7,101 nt of DNA from Sphingomonadales bacterium (GTDB taxonomy: Bacteria; Pseudomonadota; Alphaproteobacteria; Sphingomonadales; Sphingomonadaceae): the NCBI GenBank assembly GCA_027489295.1, contig JAIYAA010000388.1, forward strand, positions 1-7,101, in the 5' to 3' direction. This document shows positions 1 through 6,890 of this stretch, one piece after another (within the stretch, counting starts at the first letter, position 1; each line of letters opens with the position of its first letter). Position numbers and translations under genes: made by a program. Under the pieces are notes generated by a model. That model was not told where the DNA came from. It saw only the letters and a program-made list of their open reading frames with translations, and did not search any database.

Positions 1-32
1 GTGCGACCCTCTCGGGGGGTGTCGGGTAGGTG

Positions 33-1604
33 TTACTCGGCAGCCTCAGCCGGCGCCGGGGCCTTGTACGTCAGCACTGGCTTGCGTGCGGCGAGCGTCT
101 CGTCGAGGCGGCGGCGCGGGGCGAAGTGGGGTGCGCTCTTCAGCGCCGCCTCGCCCTGCTTGGCCTTCGTCGCGACATTGCGGAACGCGCCGATGAACTG
201 GTCCAGCGCCGCCTTGCTCTCGGTCTCTGTCGGCTCGACCAGCATCGCACCGTGGACGACGAGCGGGGAATCCACCGTCATCGGGTGAGAGCCCTCGTCG
301 ATCAGGCCCTTGGCAATGTCGATCGTCGAGAAGCCCTCGGGCAGGCCCTTGTCGCTGAAGATGGCCTCATGCATGCACGGGCCAGCCTTGGCGAAGGGTG
401 CGTCGAGCACGTCCTCCATCGAGCGCAGCACATAGTTCGCGTTGAGCACCGAATCCTCGGCGACCTGGCGCAGGCCGTCGGCGCCGTGGCTGAGGATATA
501 GGTCAGCGCGCGGCTGAACATGCCCATCTGGCCGTGGAACGCGGTCATGCGGCCGAAGGTGCCGGCATGATGCTCGCCGGCATTCTCTTCCTCGACGATG
601 CGATAGCCCTCGGCCGTCTTCTCGACGAAGGGCAGCGGCGCATAGGGCGCCAGCGCCGCCGACAGCACCACCGGCCCCGAACCCGGGCCGCCGCCGCCAT
701 GCGGGGTGGAGAAGGTCTTGTGCAGGTTGATGTGCATCGCATCGACGCCGAGGTCGCCCGGGCGCACCCGGCCGACGATCGCGTTGAAGTTGGCGCCGTC
801 GCAATAGACATAGCCGCCGGCGGCATGGACCGCGTCGGAAATGTCCTTGAGGTCCGGCTCGAACAGCCCGCAGGTGTTCGGGTTGGTGATCATCACGCCG
901 GCGATGTCCGGCCCCAGCCGCGCCTTGAGCGCCGCCACGTCGACCCGGCCTTCGGGCGTCGCGGGGATGTCCTCCACCGCGAAGCCGGCGAACGCCGCCG
1001 TCGCCGGGTTGGTGCCGTGCGCGCTCTCCGGCACCAGCATGATGCGACGCGCGGTCTCACCCTTGGCGTCGAGCGCGGCGCGGATCGCCAGCACCCCGCA
1101 CAGTTCGCCGTGCGCGCCGGCCTTGGGGCTCATCGCCACCGCCTGCATGCCGGTGAGAGTGATCAGCCAGTGCGCGAGCTGGTCGATCGCCTCCAGCGCG
1201 CCCTGCACGGTATCGACCGGCTGGAGCGGGTGGATGTCGGCGAAGCCCGGCAGGCGCGCCATCCGCTCGTTGAGGCGGGGATTATGCTTCATCGTGCAGC
1301 TGCCCAGCGGGAACAGGCCGAGATCGATCGCATAGTTCTGGCGGCTGAGGCGGGTGTAATGCCGCACCGTCTCCGGCTCGGACAGGCCCGGCAGGCCGAT
1401 GGCCTTGCTGCGCTCCATGCCGCCCAGGCGCGACTTGCCCGCGGGGGCCTCGCCGAAATCGACGCCGGTGGTGTCGGCCGAACCGATCTCGAAGATCAGC
1501 GCCTCTTCCAGCATCAGCGCGCGGTTGCCGGTGAAGGTGGCGGCGTCGCTTTCGCCGGCCTGCGGCGTGGTGGGGCGCCAGCCCGACTGGTTGATCGTGC
1601 TCAT
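33..1604 (-). CDS. gcvPB: Glycine dehydrogenase (decarboxylating) subunit 2, GcvPB
   Basis: This is the PLP-carrying subunit of the split P protein. With GcvPA it decarboxylates glycine and passes the aminomethyl group to the lipoyl arm of GcvH in the cytoplasm. The product is 523 residues, the usual size for a stand-alone subunit 2. The PLP-binding lysine is Lys296 in [18 protein letters not shown] (291-308). Other family signatures are [19 protein letters not shown] (95-113), [15 protein letters not shown] (193-207), [14 protein letters not shown] (238-251), YCDGANFNA (267-275) and EPTETESK (457-464). The chosen ATG at 1604 overlaps the gcvPA stop as ATGA, which implies translational coupling; longer in-frame readings into gcvPA are antisense-style shadows. 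The stop is TAA at 33-35. One oddity is that the usually aromatic YFP-type motif near the C terminus reads VDSP (444-447). Nothing else looks broken. Confidence 0.97.
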   Translation of the reverse strand: MSTINQSGWRPTTPQAGESDAATFTGNRALMLEEALIFEIGSADTTGVDFGEAPAGKSRLGGMERSKAIGLPGLSEPETVRHYTRLSRQNYAIDLGLFPLGSCTMKHNPRLNERMARLPGFADIHPLQPVDTVQGALEAIDQLAHWLITLTGMQAVAMSPKAGAHGELCGVLAIRAALDAKGETARRIMLVPESAHGTNPATAAFAGFAVEDIPATPEGRVDVAALKARLGPDIAGVMITNPNTCGLFEPDLKDISDAVHAAGGYVYCDGANFNAIVGRVRPGDLGVDAMHINLHKTFSTPHGGGGPGSGPVVLSAALAPYAPLPFVEKTAEGYRIVEEENAGEHHAGTFGRMTAFHGQMGMFSRALTYILSHGADGLRQVAEDSVLNANYVLRSMEDVLDAPFAKAGPCMHEAIFSDKGLPEGFSTIDIAKGLIDEGSHPMTVDSPLVVHGAMLVEPTETESKAALDQFIGAFRNVATKAKQGEAALKSAPHFAPRRRLDETLAARKPVLTYKAPAPAEAAE

Positions 1605-2959
1605 GCCAGCACCTCCTCGAGTGCGGAGGCAAGCGTCTCGACGTCCTCCTCCGTGGTGGTTTCGGTGACCGCGACGACGAGGCCGTTCTGGAGGTCCTCG
1701 ACGCCCGGATAGAGGCGGCCCAGCGACACGCCGGCCAGGATGCCCTTGTCGGCCAGCTGGCGAACGACGGGGCGCGCTTCCTTCGACAGCTTCAGGGTGA
1801 ATTCGTTGAAGAACCGGTCGGTGACCAGCTCCACCCCGTCCACTTCGGCCAGGCGATCCGCGGCAGCGCTGGCGCCGACATGGTTGAGCTCGGCGAGCTG
1901 GCGCAGGCCCTTCTCGCCCAGCAGCGTCATGTGCACCGACATGGCGAGCGCGCACAGCACCGAGCTGGTGCAGATGTTCGACGTCGCCTTCTCGCGGCGG
2001 ATATGCTGCTCGCGGGTGGAGAGCGTCAGTACGAAGCCGCGCTTGCCGCTGGCGTCCACCGTCTCGCCACAGAGGCGACCCGGCATCTGGCGGACAAGCT
2101 TTTCCGAGCAGGCGAACAGGCCGACATAAGGACCACCGAACTGAAGGCCGACGCCCAGCGACTGGCCCTCGCCGACGACGATGTCCGCACCCATCTCGCC
2201 CGGCGCCCGAATCGCCCCCAGCGCCACCGGCTCGGTGACGACGGCGATCAGCAGCGCCTTCTTGGCGTGGCAGGCGTCCGCGAGCGCCGACAAGTCCTCG
2301 ATGCGGCCGAGAATGTCGGGATACTGGACGACGACGCACGAGGTGTCGGCATCGATCGCATTGATCAGGTCGAGCGTGTCGGGCTCGGGGCTCAGCGTCG
2401 GCACGCCCGTGACGAGCTGGTCGCCGGTGAAGCGCGCCATCGTCTTGGCGACCGAGACATAATGCGGGTGCAGGCCGCCCGAGAGGATCGCCTTGCCGCG
2501 CTTGGTGACGCGCCGCGCCATCGAGATCGCTTCCCAGCACGCGGTCGAGCCATCGTACATCGAGGCGTTGGCGACGTCGCAACCCAGCAGCCGGGCGATC
2601 TGGCTCTGGAACTCGAACATCATCTGCAGCGTGCCCTGCGCGATTTCCGGCTGGTAGGGCGTGTAGGCGGTGAGGAACTCGCCGCGCTGGATGATGTGAT
2701 CGACCGAGGCCGGCACATGGTGGCGATAGGCCCCTGCCCCCAGGAAGAACGGCGCTTCGCCGGCCGCCAGGTTCTTGCGCGCCAGCGCGGTCATGTGGCG
2801 TTCGACCGCGAGTTCGGATGCATGCATCGGCAGGCCGGCGATCGGTCCGCTGAGGCGGGCGCTTTCGGGCACGTCGACGAACAGGTCGTCGATCGACTGG
2901 GCGCCGATCGTGCCAAGCATCGCCTGACGGTCGGCCGGTGTAAGGGGCAGGTAGCGCAT
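1601..2959 (-). CDS. gcvPA: Glycine dehydrogenase (decarboxylating) subunit 1, GcvPA
   Basis: This is the subunit 1 half of the heterotetrameric P protein (GcvPA2-GcvPB2). It has the same fold type as GcvPB but lacks the PLP lysine. The product is 452 residues, typical of the family. Recognisable motifs, in order, are [10 protein letters not shown] (74-83), [16 protein letters not shown] (97-112), NASMYDGST (131-139), and [18 protein letters not shown] (316-333), the last close to the C-terminal part of the active-site framework. Two ATG codons lie in tandem, at 2962 and 2959. The second is preferred because the GAAGGA ribosome-binding sequence is only 3 nt from the first but 6 nt from the second, and family members commonly begin MRYLPLT. 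The TGA stop lies inside the gcvPB start (ATGA). The gene is separated from gcvH by about 265 bp containing a repeat pair, so its expression may rely on read-through from the gcvT promoter or on an unseen internal promoter. Confidence 0.96.
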   Translation of the reverse strand: MRYLPLTPADRQAMLGTIGAQSIDDLFVDVPESARLSGPIAGLPMHASELAVERHMTALARKNLAAGEAPFFLGAGAYRHHVPASVDHIIQRGEFLTAYTPYQPEIAQGTLQMMFEFQSQIARLLGCDVANASMYDGSTACWEAISMARRVTKRGKAILSGGLHPHYVSVAKTMARFTGDQLVTGVPTLSPEPDTLDLINAIDADTSCVVVQYPDILGRIEDLSALADACHAKKALLIAVVTEPVALGAIRAPGEMGADIVVGEGQSLGVGLQFGGPYVGLFACSEKLVRQMPGRLCGETVDASGKRGFVLTLSTREQHIRREKATSNICTSSVLCALAMSVHMTLLGEKGLRQLAELNHVGASAAADRLAEVDGVELVTDRFFNEFTLKLSKEARPVVRQLADKGILAGVSLGRLYPGVEDLQNGLVVAVTETTTEEDVETLASALEEVLA

Positions 2960-3068
2960 CATGGTTCCTTCTTCCCGGGCTCCCGTGTTTGGGAGAGGCG
3001 GGCAAGGGGCTGAAACTTGCGTTCGGGAGATCGGACCGAGGCCGTCCCTCCCAAGATTCCCCTTCTAA

Positions 3069-3106
3069 AGCCCTTCCCCTTCAGGGGAGGGGTTGGGGGG
3101 TGGGGC
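3069..3106 (+). repeat. GC-rich palindromic repeat, copy 1 of an inverted pair
   Basis: This 38-bp unit contains a hairpin with arms 3071-3080 and 3083-3092 (one G-T mismatch) and a 2-nt centre, followed by a G-rich tail. It is repeated in inverted orientation at 3180-3215 with one substitution and a 2-base length difference. It lies in the gcvH-gcvPA spacer and has no U-run. It resembles the short palindromic (REP-like) intergenic elements that are abundant in sphingomonads; family membership is inferred. Confidence 0.8.
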
Positions 3107-3179
3107 CGGCGTCGGCGGGGGCTCGATGCCCCGCCGGCGCCTGTACGCTTGGCGGTCAGGACGCTCGCTAGTCGCTCGC

Positions 3180-3215
3180 GCCCCACCCCAACCCCTCCCC
3201 TGAAGGGGAGGGGCT
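3180..3215 (-). repeat. GC-rich palindromic repeat, copy 2 of an inverted pair
   Basis: This is the inverted partner of the unit at 3069-3106. Its hairpin is perfect: CCCCTCCCCT (3192-3201), a GA centre, then AGGGGAGGGG (3204-3213). It lies 10 bp beyond the gcvH stop codon on the transcribed strand. The transcript could fold here, but there is no following U-run, so a classical intrinsic terminator is not supported. It might still stabilise or partly attenuate the gcvT-gcvH message. Confidence 0.8.
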
Positions 3216-3224
3216 AGGCAGAAA

Positions 3225-3596
3225 TCACAGCTTCTCGACGAATGCCTGGTACTTGGCCTCGTTCATCAGGCCTTCCAGCTCGCTCTCGTCGCTCAGCGTC
3301 ATCTTGAAGAACCAGCCTTCGCCTTCCGGATCCTCGTTCACCAGCGCGGGGTTCTCGGCGAGATCTTCATTGCCCTCGACGACGGTGCCCGACACCGGCG
3401 CATACACGTCCGAAGCCGCCTTCACGCTCTCGACAACGGCGGCATCGTCGCCCTTGGTCAGTTCCTTGCCCTCGTCGGGCACTTCGACGAACACGATGTC
3501 GCCGAGCTGGCTCTGGGCATATTCGGTGATGCCGACCGTCGCGACGTCGCCGTCGACTTCAATCCATTCATGGTCTTCGGTAAAATAACGGCTCAT
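3225..3596 (-). CDS. gcvH: Glycine cleavage system H protein
   Basis: This small lipoyl carrier shuttles the aminomethyl group from the P protein to the T protein, and its reduced lipoate is reoxidised by lipoamide dehydrogenase. The product is 123 residues, the normal size. The lipoylation site is Lys59 in [17 protein letters not shown] (54-70), within the usual lipoyl-domain frame [14 protein letters not shown] (31-44) and GEGWFFKM (92-99). The N terminus [15 protein letters not shown] is also typical of GcvH. The ATG at 3596 has an AGGGAG ribosome-binding site 7 nt upstream, inside the end of gcvT. The gcvT stop and gcvH start are separated by one base (TGA-C-ATG), so the two are almost certainly cotranscribed and coupled. 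A longer in-frame reading upstream to 3800 is an out-of-frame shadow of gcvT and is not used. Confidence 0.98.
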   Translation of the reverse strand: MSRYFTEDHEWIEVDGDVATVGITEYAQSQLGDIVFVEVPDEGKELTKGDDAAVVESVKAASDVYAPVSGTVVEGNEDLAENPALVNEDPEGEGWFFKMTLSDESELEGLMNEAKYQAFVEKL

Positions 3597-3597
3597 G

Positions 3598-4761
3598 TCA
3601 CGCTCCCTTTCGGACATAGCGGTGGGGGACGAAGGGCATAGCCACAACCTCCGCGGAATGCTGCTTGCCCCGCTGGACAAGCGTAATCTTGGTGCCGGCC
3701 GCTGCAAGGGCCGACGGCACATAAGCCATCGCAATCGGCTTCTGGACGCTGGGCGCGAACCCGCCCGAAGTGACCTTGCCGACTTCCGCGCCGCTGGCAT
3801 CGACCACGCCCGCGCCCTCGCGCACCGGCTGGCGGCCTTCGACGATCAGGCCGACGCGCTTCATGGCACTTCCCTGCTCGCGCTCGGCGAGGATCCGCTC
3901 GGCACCGGCGAACCCGCCCTCTCCGCGGCGGCGCTTGGACAGCGCGAAGCCGAGATCGGCGGCGACCGGCGTGGTCTCCAGATCGAGGTCATGGCCGTAG
4001 AGCGGCAGCCCGGCTTCCAGGCGCAGCGAATCGCGCGCGCCGAGGCCGATCGGCTTGACTTCGGGCTGCGCGGTCAGCGCGTCGGCGAACGCTTCGGCCG
4101 CCTCGCCCGGCAGCGAAATCTCGTAGCCGTCCTCGCCGGTATAGCCCGAGCGGCTGACCCAGAGCGGGTTGCCGTTCCACTCGAACGCGGCGGCGGTCAT
4201 GAAGACGAGCTTCTCGACGCCGGGCAGCACGCGGGCGAGCGCGGTGACCGCTTCCGGCCCCTGCAGCGCCAGCAGCGCCTGGTCTTCCAGGTGGTTGATC
4301 GTCACTTCGTCGGGCAGGAACTCGCGGAACACGCCCAGATCGTCCCACTTGGTCGCGCCGTTGACGACCATGTAGATCGTGCCGCCGTCGATCTCGAAGG
4401 CATTGTCGGCGGGCAGGCGGGTCATCATCAGGTCGTCATGGATGCCGCCTTCTTCGCTGAGCAGCAGCGAATAGCGCATCCGGCCCTCGGCCAGACCCTT
4501 TACGTCGCCCGGCAGCAGCGTCTCCAGCCCGGCGTCGAAATCGACGCCCGAGAAGAGCAACTGGCCCATATGGCTGACATCGAACAGACCCGCATGCTCG
4601 CGCGTCCACAGATGCTCGGCCATGATGCCTTCATACTGGACGGGCATCGCATAGCCGGCGAACGGCACCATCCGGCCACCGCGGGCGCGGTGCCAGGCGT
4701 CGAGCGGCAGCGTCTCGATCGGCGTTTCGGTGGCTGCGGTGTCTTCGGCGATATCGCTCAT
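3598..4761 (-). CDS. gcvT: Aminomethyltransferase, glycine cleavage system T protein
   Basis: GcvT takes the aminomethyl group from GcvH, releases ammonia and makes 5,10-methylene-tetrahydrofolate. The product is 387 residues, within the family range. Motifs in order are [17 protein letters not shown] (30-46), FDVSHMGQ (60-67), [12 protein letters not shown] (105-116, which contains the region of the folate-binding aspartate), [10 protein letters not shown] (133-142), [15 protein letters not shown] (205-219), [20 protein letters not shown] (241-260) and [20 protein letters not shown] (328-347). The ATG at 4761 is chosen because GGAG lies 7 nt upstream; an in-frame TTG at 4788 would add nine residues without comparable support. 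The glycine riboswitch ends about 70 nt upstream, making this the first gene of the unit under direct glycine control. The related folate-dependent YgfZ and sarcosine dehydrogenase families are unlikely given the operon and full motif set. Confidence 0.97.
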   Translation of the reverse strand: MSDIAEDTAATETPIETLPLDAWHRARGGRMVPFAGYAMPVQYEGIMAEHLWTREHAGLFDVSHMGQLLFSGVDFDAGLETLLPGDVKGLAEGRMRYSLLLSEEGGIHDDLMMTRLPADNAFEIDGGTIYMVVNGATKWDDLGVFREFLPDEVTINHLEDQALLALQGPEAVTALARVLPGVEKLVFMTAAAFEWNGNPLWVSRSGYTGEDGYEISLPGEAAEAFADALTAQPEVKPIGLGARDSLRLEAGLPLYGHDLDLETTPVAADLGFALSKRRRGEGGFAGAERILAEREQGSAMKRVGLIVEGRQPVREGAGVVDASGAEVGKVTSGGFAPSVQKPIAMAYVPSALAAAGTKITLVQRGKQHSAEVVAMPFVPHRYVRKGA

Positions 4762-4831
4762 CGGGGCACTCCGGGCATCAAGGGTCAACGATGCGCAAGC
4801 GGCCAGGCGGCCCCCGCAACACCATCGCCCC

Positions 4832-5012
4832 CTCTGTCACGGAACCTGAGAGCTTTCGCGCGGGTGGTGCCCGGCTTACCCCTTCGGTGGAGCCCAGCCT
4901 TCAAGGCCGGCTCGCTTTCCAGAGTGTCGTGGCCTGCGCGGTCCTCGGTGCCTGAGAGATTCCGGGGCGGTTGCTCCTTCGGCGATCCGGCGAACCGGAT
5001 TCTCTCCCGCGC
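4832..5012 (-). promoter_or_regulatory. Tandem (two-aptamer) glycine riboswitch in the gcvT leader
   Basis: Read on the minus strand, two consecutive glycine aptamers lie in the gcvT leader. Aptamer 1 runs from 5012 to 4936. It is closed by GCGCGG (5012-5007) pairing with CCGCGC (4941-4936), and contains GGGAGAGA, CCGAAGGAGCAA and ATCTCTCAGGCACCGAGGAC. Aptamer 2 runs from 4924 to 4832. It is closed by CTCTG (4924-4920) with CAGAG (4836-4832), and contains CACCGAAGGGGTAAGCCGGG and GCTCTCAGGTTCCGTGACAG. The two are joined by an 11-nt linker. The GAGA/CTCTCAGG and CCGAAGG signatures in both halves match the established tandem gcvT-type glycine riboswitch class. Known members upstream of gcv genes normally switch expression on when glycine is abundant. 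No U-run terminator follows, so regulation at translation initiation is the likelier mode here (inference). Confidence 0.96.
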
Positions 5013-5046
5013 ATGCCCATGCCGGTCGCCCGGCATCGACGCGGGG

Positions 5047-5076
5047 AGCCTTGGCGGCAGGGCTTGTCGGAGTCAA
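5047..5076 (-). promoter_or_regulatory. Candidate promoter for the gcv operon
   Basis: On the minus strand TTGACT (5076-5071) matches a sigma-70 -35 element well. A spacing of 17 to 18 nt leads to CAAGGC/AAGGCT (5053-5047), which is a poor -10 match, as is common in GC-rich alphaproteobacteria. Transcription from here would start about 25 to 30 nt before riboswitch aptamer 1, the expected position for a leader promoter. An AT-rich pocket sits just upstream at 5081-5096. Confidence 0.35.
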
Positions 5077-5130
5077 TCGGGATAAAGGGTAAATCGCCCG
5101 AAGGGACAGACGGAATGCACGCGCCGCACG

Positions 5131-5160
5131 CCGTCATCCCGGCTTCCGCCGGGATGACGG
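5131..5160. repeat. Perfect 13-bp inverted repeat hairpin
   Basis: Arms CCGTCATCCCGGC (5131-5143) and its exact complement (5148-5160) flank a 4-nt loop. It begins 17 bp past the stop codon of the minus-strand lipoprotein gene and lies upstream of the gcv promoter region. On the minus strand no U-run follows; on the plus strand CTTTT follows (5161-5165), but no plus-strand gene ends here. CGTCATCCCGGC-type hairpins are frequent dispersed intergenic elements in alphaproteobacteria, so this may be a repeat element serving as a weak or rho-assisted 3' end. Confidence 0.75.
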
Positions 5161-5177
5161 CTTTTGGGTGGCGCGTC

Positions 5178-5816
5178 TTATCGCGTCGCGTTGTACTTCA
5201 ACTGGTCGTCGGTCAGCTGGAAGCCGATCAGCGCCTCAAAGGTCGCCGACAGCACCGAACGGCGGACATTGGGATCGCTCAGCGGATCGGTCGCGGCGGA
5301 CTCCCCGCCGGCCTTGCGCTTCTCGGTCAGGCGGCGGCGCACCTCGTCGGGCAGCGTCGCGGCAGCGTGCGAGACGCTGCTCGTCGCCTGGCCGACGGCG
5401 CTCGCGCGGATCTGACCGGCATCGAAGTGCAGCGTGATGTTGGCGACGCGCTTCGCCTCCACCTGCGTGCCGCCGCGGACGACCGTGAGGAAATAGGGCA
5501 GCACCACGTCCCGCGCCGGGCCGGCGTCGCGGCGGCGCGCCAACACGTCGAACTTGATGCTGGTCATCACCTGGTCGCCGGAATCGTCGCAGGTCGGCTG
5601 CAGGTTGGTGATCGTCGCTACCACGTCGATCGCGTTCGCCTCGCGGCTGGTCGCCGGATCGAACAGCGTCACGTCGCCGAGCCCCGCGGGGATCGCCACC
5701 GTCGGGCAGGCGGTGCGGACCGCGCTGATGCCGCCCTCGGTGATTTCGCCGGTGCGGGCGCAGCCGCCGGCGGCGAGCAGGATCAGGGCGGGAACGGTGA
5801 ACTTCGCGACAGACAA
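5178..5816 (-). CDS. Predicted lipoprotein of unknown function
   Basis: The product is 212 residues and I do not recognise the family. The N terminus MSVAKFTVPALILLAAGGC is a lipoprotein signal: short basic n-region, hydrophobic core, and a lipobox ending at Cys19 (AGGC, with Ala rather than Leu at -3). Asp is absent at the residue after the cysteine, so outer-membrane sorting is plausible. Two further cysteines (37 and 76) could form a disulfide. The middle (about 60-150) reads as alternating beta strands (NAIDVVATITNL, MTSIKFDVLARR, VLPYFLTVVRGG, KRVANITLHFD), and the C-terminal third is charged and probably helical. The TTG at 5816 is chosen because GAAAGG lies 9 nt upstream and the signal peptide then has normal length. 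An in-frame ATG at 5888 with GGAAGG 8 nt upstream would give 236 residues, but its extra 24 codons have non-coding-like third bases and rare AGA/AGG codons. The gene is divergent from ispH. Confidence 0.82.
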   Translation of the reverse strand: MSVAKFTVPALILLAAGGCARTGEITEGGISAVRTACPTVAIPAGLGDVTLFDPATSREANAIDVVATITNLQPTCDDSGDQVMTSIKFDVLARRRDAGPARDVVLPYFLTVVRGGTQVEAKRVANITLHFDAGQIRASAVGQATSSVSHAAATLPDEVRRRLTEKRKAGGESAATDPLSDPNVRRSVLSATFEALIGFQLTDDQLKYNATR

Positions 5817-5936
5817 GGAGGGCAACCTTTCGAACCGAACAGCCGCCCCCCATCTCGCACGAAACGGGGACGGAACGGCGCGCACCATAGGAACCGCCTT
5901 CCGCCCGCGCAAGCAATCGCGTAGAGGCTCCACCCG
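5817..5936. promoter_or_regulatory. Divergent intergenic region between lipoprotein gene and ispH
   Basis: This 120-bp gap must hold the promoters for both divergent genes, or 48 bp if the lipoprotein starts at 5888. AGAGG (5923-5927) is a plausible ribosome-binding site 9 nt before the ispH ATG. I could not identify convincing -35/-10 pairs on either strand. Confidence 0.4.
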
Positions 5937-6890
5937 ATGGCAAACACCGAAAAGCGTCCCCTGGAGCTGCTGATCGCAGCGCCCCGCGGCTTCTGCGCCG
6001 GCGTCGACCGCGCGATCCGCATCGTCGAACTCGCGATCGAGAAATATGGCGCGCCGGTCTATGTCCGGCACGAGATCGTCCACAACAAGTTCGTCGTCGA
6101 GAATCTGCGCGCGCAGGGCGCCGTGTTCGTCGAGACGCTGGACCATGTGCCGGACGGCGTGCCGGTGGTCTTCTCCGCGCACGGCGTGCCCAAGGCGGTG
6201 CCGCACAAGGCCGAGCAGCGCGGGCTTTCGTACCTCGACGCGACCTGCCCGCTCGTCTCCAAGGTTCATCGCCAGGCCGAGCGCCATGTCGCCGCCGGGC
6301 GGCACATCCTGTTCGTCGGCCATGCCGGCCACCCCGAGGTGATCGGCACCTTCGGCCAGGTGCCCGACGGCGCGATGACGCTGGTCGAGACCGAGGCGGA
6401 TGCCGAGTCCGTCGTAGTGCCGGATCCCGAGAACCTCGCCTTCCTCACCCAGACGACCCTGTCGGTGGACGATACCGCGGCGGTGCTCGGCATCCTCAAG
6501 CGCCGCTTCCCGACGATGCTCGCGCCGGGTGCGGACGACATCTGCTACGCCACCTCGAACCGGCAGGGCGCGGTCAAGGCGATCGCCGAACAGGCCGAGT
6601 TGGTGCTGGTGATCGGCGCCCCCAACTCTTCCAACTCGCTGCGGCTGGTCGAGGTCGCCAAGCGCGGCGGGGCGCGTGCCGTGCTGATCCAGCGCGCCGC
6701 CGAGATCGACTTTTCCTGGTTCGACGGGGTGACCCATGTCGGCATCAGCGCCGGCGCCTCGGCACCCGAGATCCTGGTGCGCGAGGTGGTCGAGCGGCTC
6801 GCCACCCAGTTCGCGATCACCGAACGCGAAGTGGAAACGGTGCAGGAAAGTGTCGTGTTCAAGCTGCCCCGCGGGTTAGAGGCTGCGTAA
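5937..6890 (+). CDS. ispH: 4-hydroxy-3-methylbut-2-enyl diphosphate reductase, IspH
   Basis: IspH is the last enzyme of the MEP pathway. It reduces HMBPP to IPP and DMAPP using a [4Fe-4S] cluster. The product is 317 residues, a normal length. The three cluster cysteines are Cys20 in [17 protein letters not shown], Cys104 in [11 protein letters not shown] and Cys203 in [11 protein letters not shown]. Substrate-binding residues known from the E. coli enzyme are kept: His49 (HEIVHN), His82 (SAHGVP), His132 and Glu134 (GHAGHPEV), the threonine of [10 protein letters not shown] (171-180), NSSNS (230-234) and SAGASAP (271-277). The ATG at 5937 places the first cysteine at the expected distance from the N terminus, with AGAGG 9 nt upstream. 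The TAA stop shares its last base with the thrB start codon (TAATG), so coupled expression is likely. Confidence 0.98.
   Translation: MANTEKRPLELLIAAPRGFCAGVDRAIRIVELAIEKYGAPVYVRHEIVHNKFVVENLRAQGAVFVETLDHVPDGVPVVFSAHGVPKAVPHKAEQRGLSYLDATCPLVSKVHRQAERHVAAGRHILFVGHAGHPEVIGTFGQVPDGAMTLVETEADAESVVVPDPENLAFLTQTTLSVDDTAAVLGILKRRFPTMLAPGADDICYATSNRQGAVKAIAEQAELVLVIGAPNSSNSLRLVEVAKRGGARAVLIQRAAEIDFSWFDGVTHVGISAGASAPEILVREVVERLATQFAITEREVETVQESVVFKLPRGLEAA

Noticed and set aside
1..32. Possible terminator downstream of gcvPB
   Set aside because: CGACCC (4-9) can pair imperfectly with GGGTGTCG (17-24), but the stem has a 2-nt bulge, there is no U-run, and the window ends here. It cannot be supported.
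1605..3005. A 990-residue reading joining gcvPB to an open frame through gcvPA, suggesting a fused P protein
   Set aside because: The part upstream of 1604 is the wrong frame of gcvPA. The real gcvPA frame carries all family motifs and ends at 1601, so the P protein is split, not fused.
30..3013. Long plus-strand open frames (30-1712 and 1880-3013) opposite gcvPB and gcvPA
   Set aside because: They are antisense to genes with unmistakable protein motifs, are arginine, histidine and alanine rich, and show no recognisable domain; this is expected of GC-rich coding DNA.
2959..3217. Small open frames on both strands in the gcvH-gcvPA spacer
   Set aside because: They are made from the palindromic repeats, with low-complexity proline, glycine and arginine content and no ribosome-binding support.
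3595..5085. Plus-strand open frame of 496 codons opposite gcvT and the riboswitch
   Set aside because: It is a shadow of gcvT, lacks domain signatures and runs through a structured RNA leader.
4971..5924. Plus-strand open frame of 317 codons opposite the lipoprotein gene
   Set aside because: It crosses the riboswitch and hairpin region and has shadow composition (arginine, alanine, glycine rich), whereas the opposite strand encodes a coherent lipoprotein.
5178..6737. Minus-strand open frame of 519 codons
   Set aside because: Only the part from 5816 (or 5888) down is credible. The upstream part is antisense to ispH.
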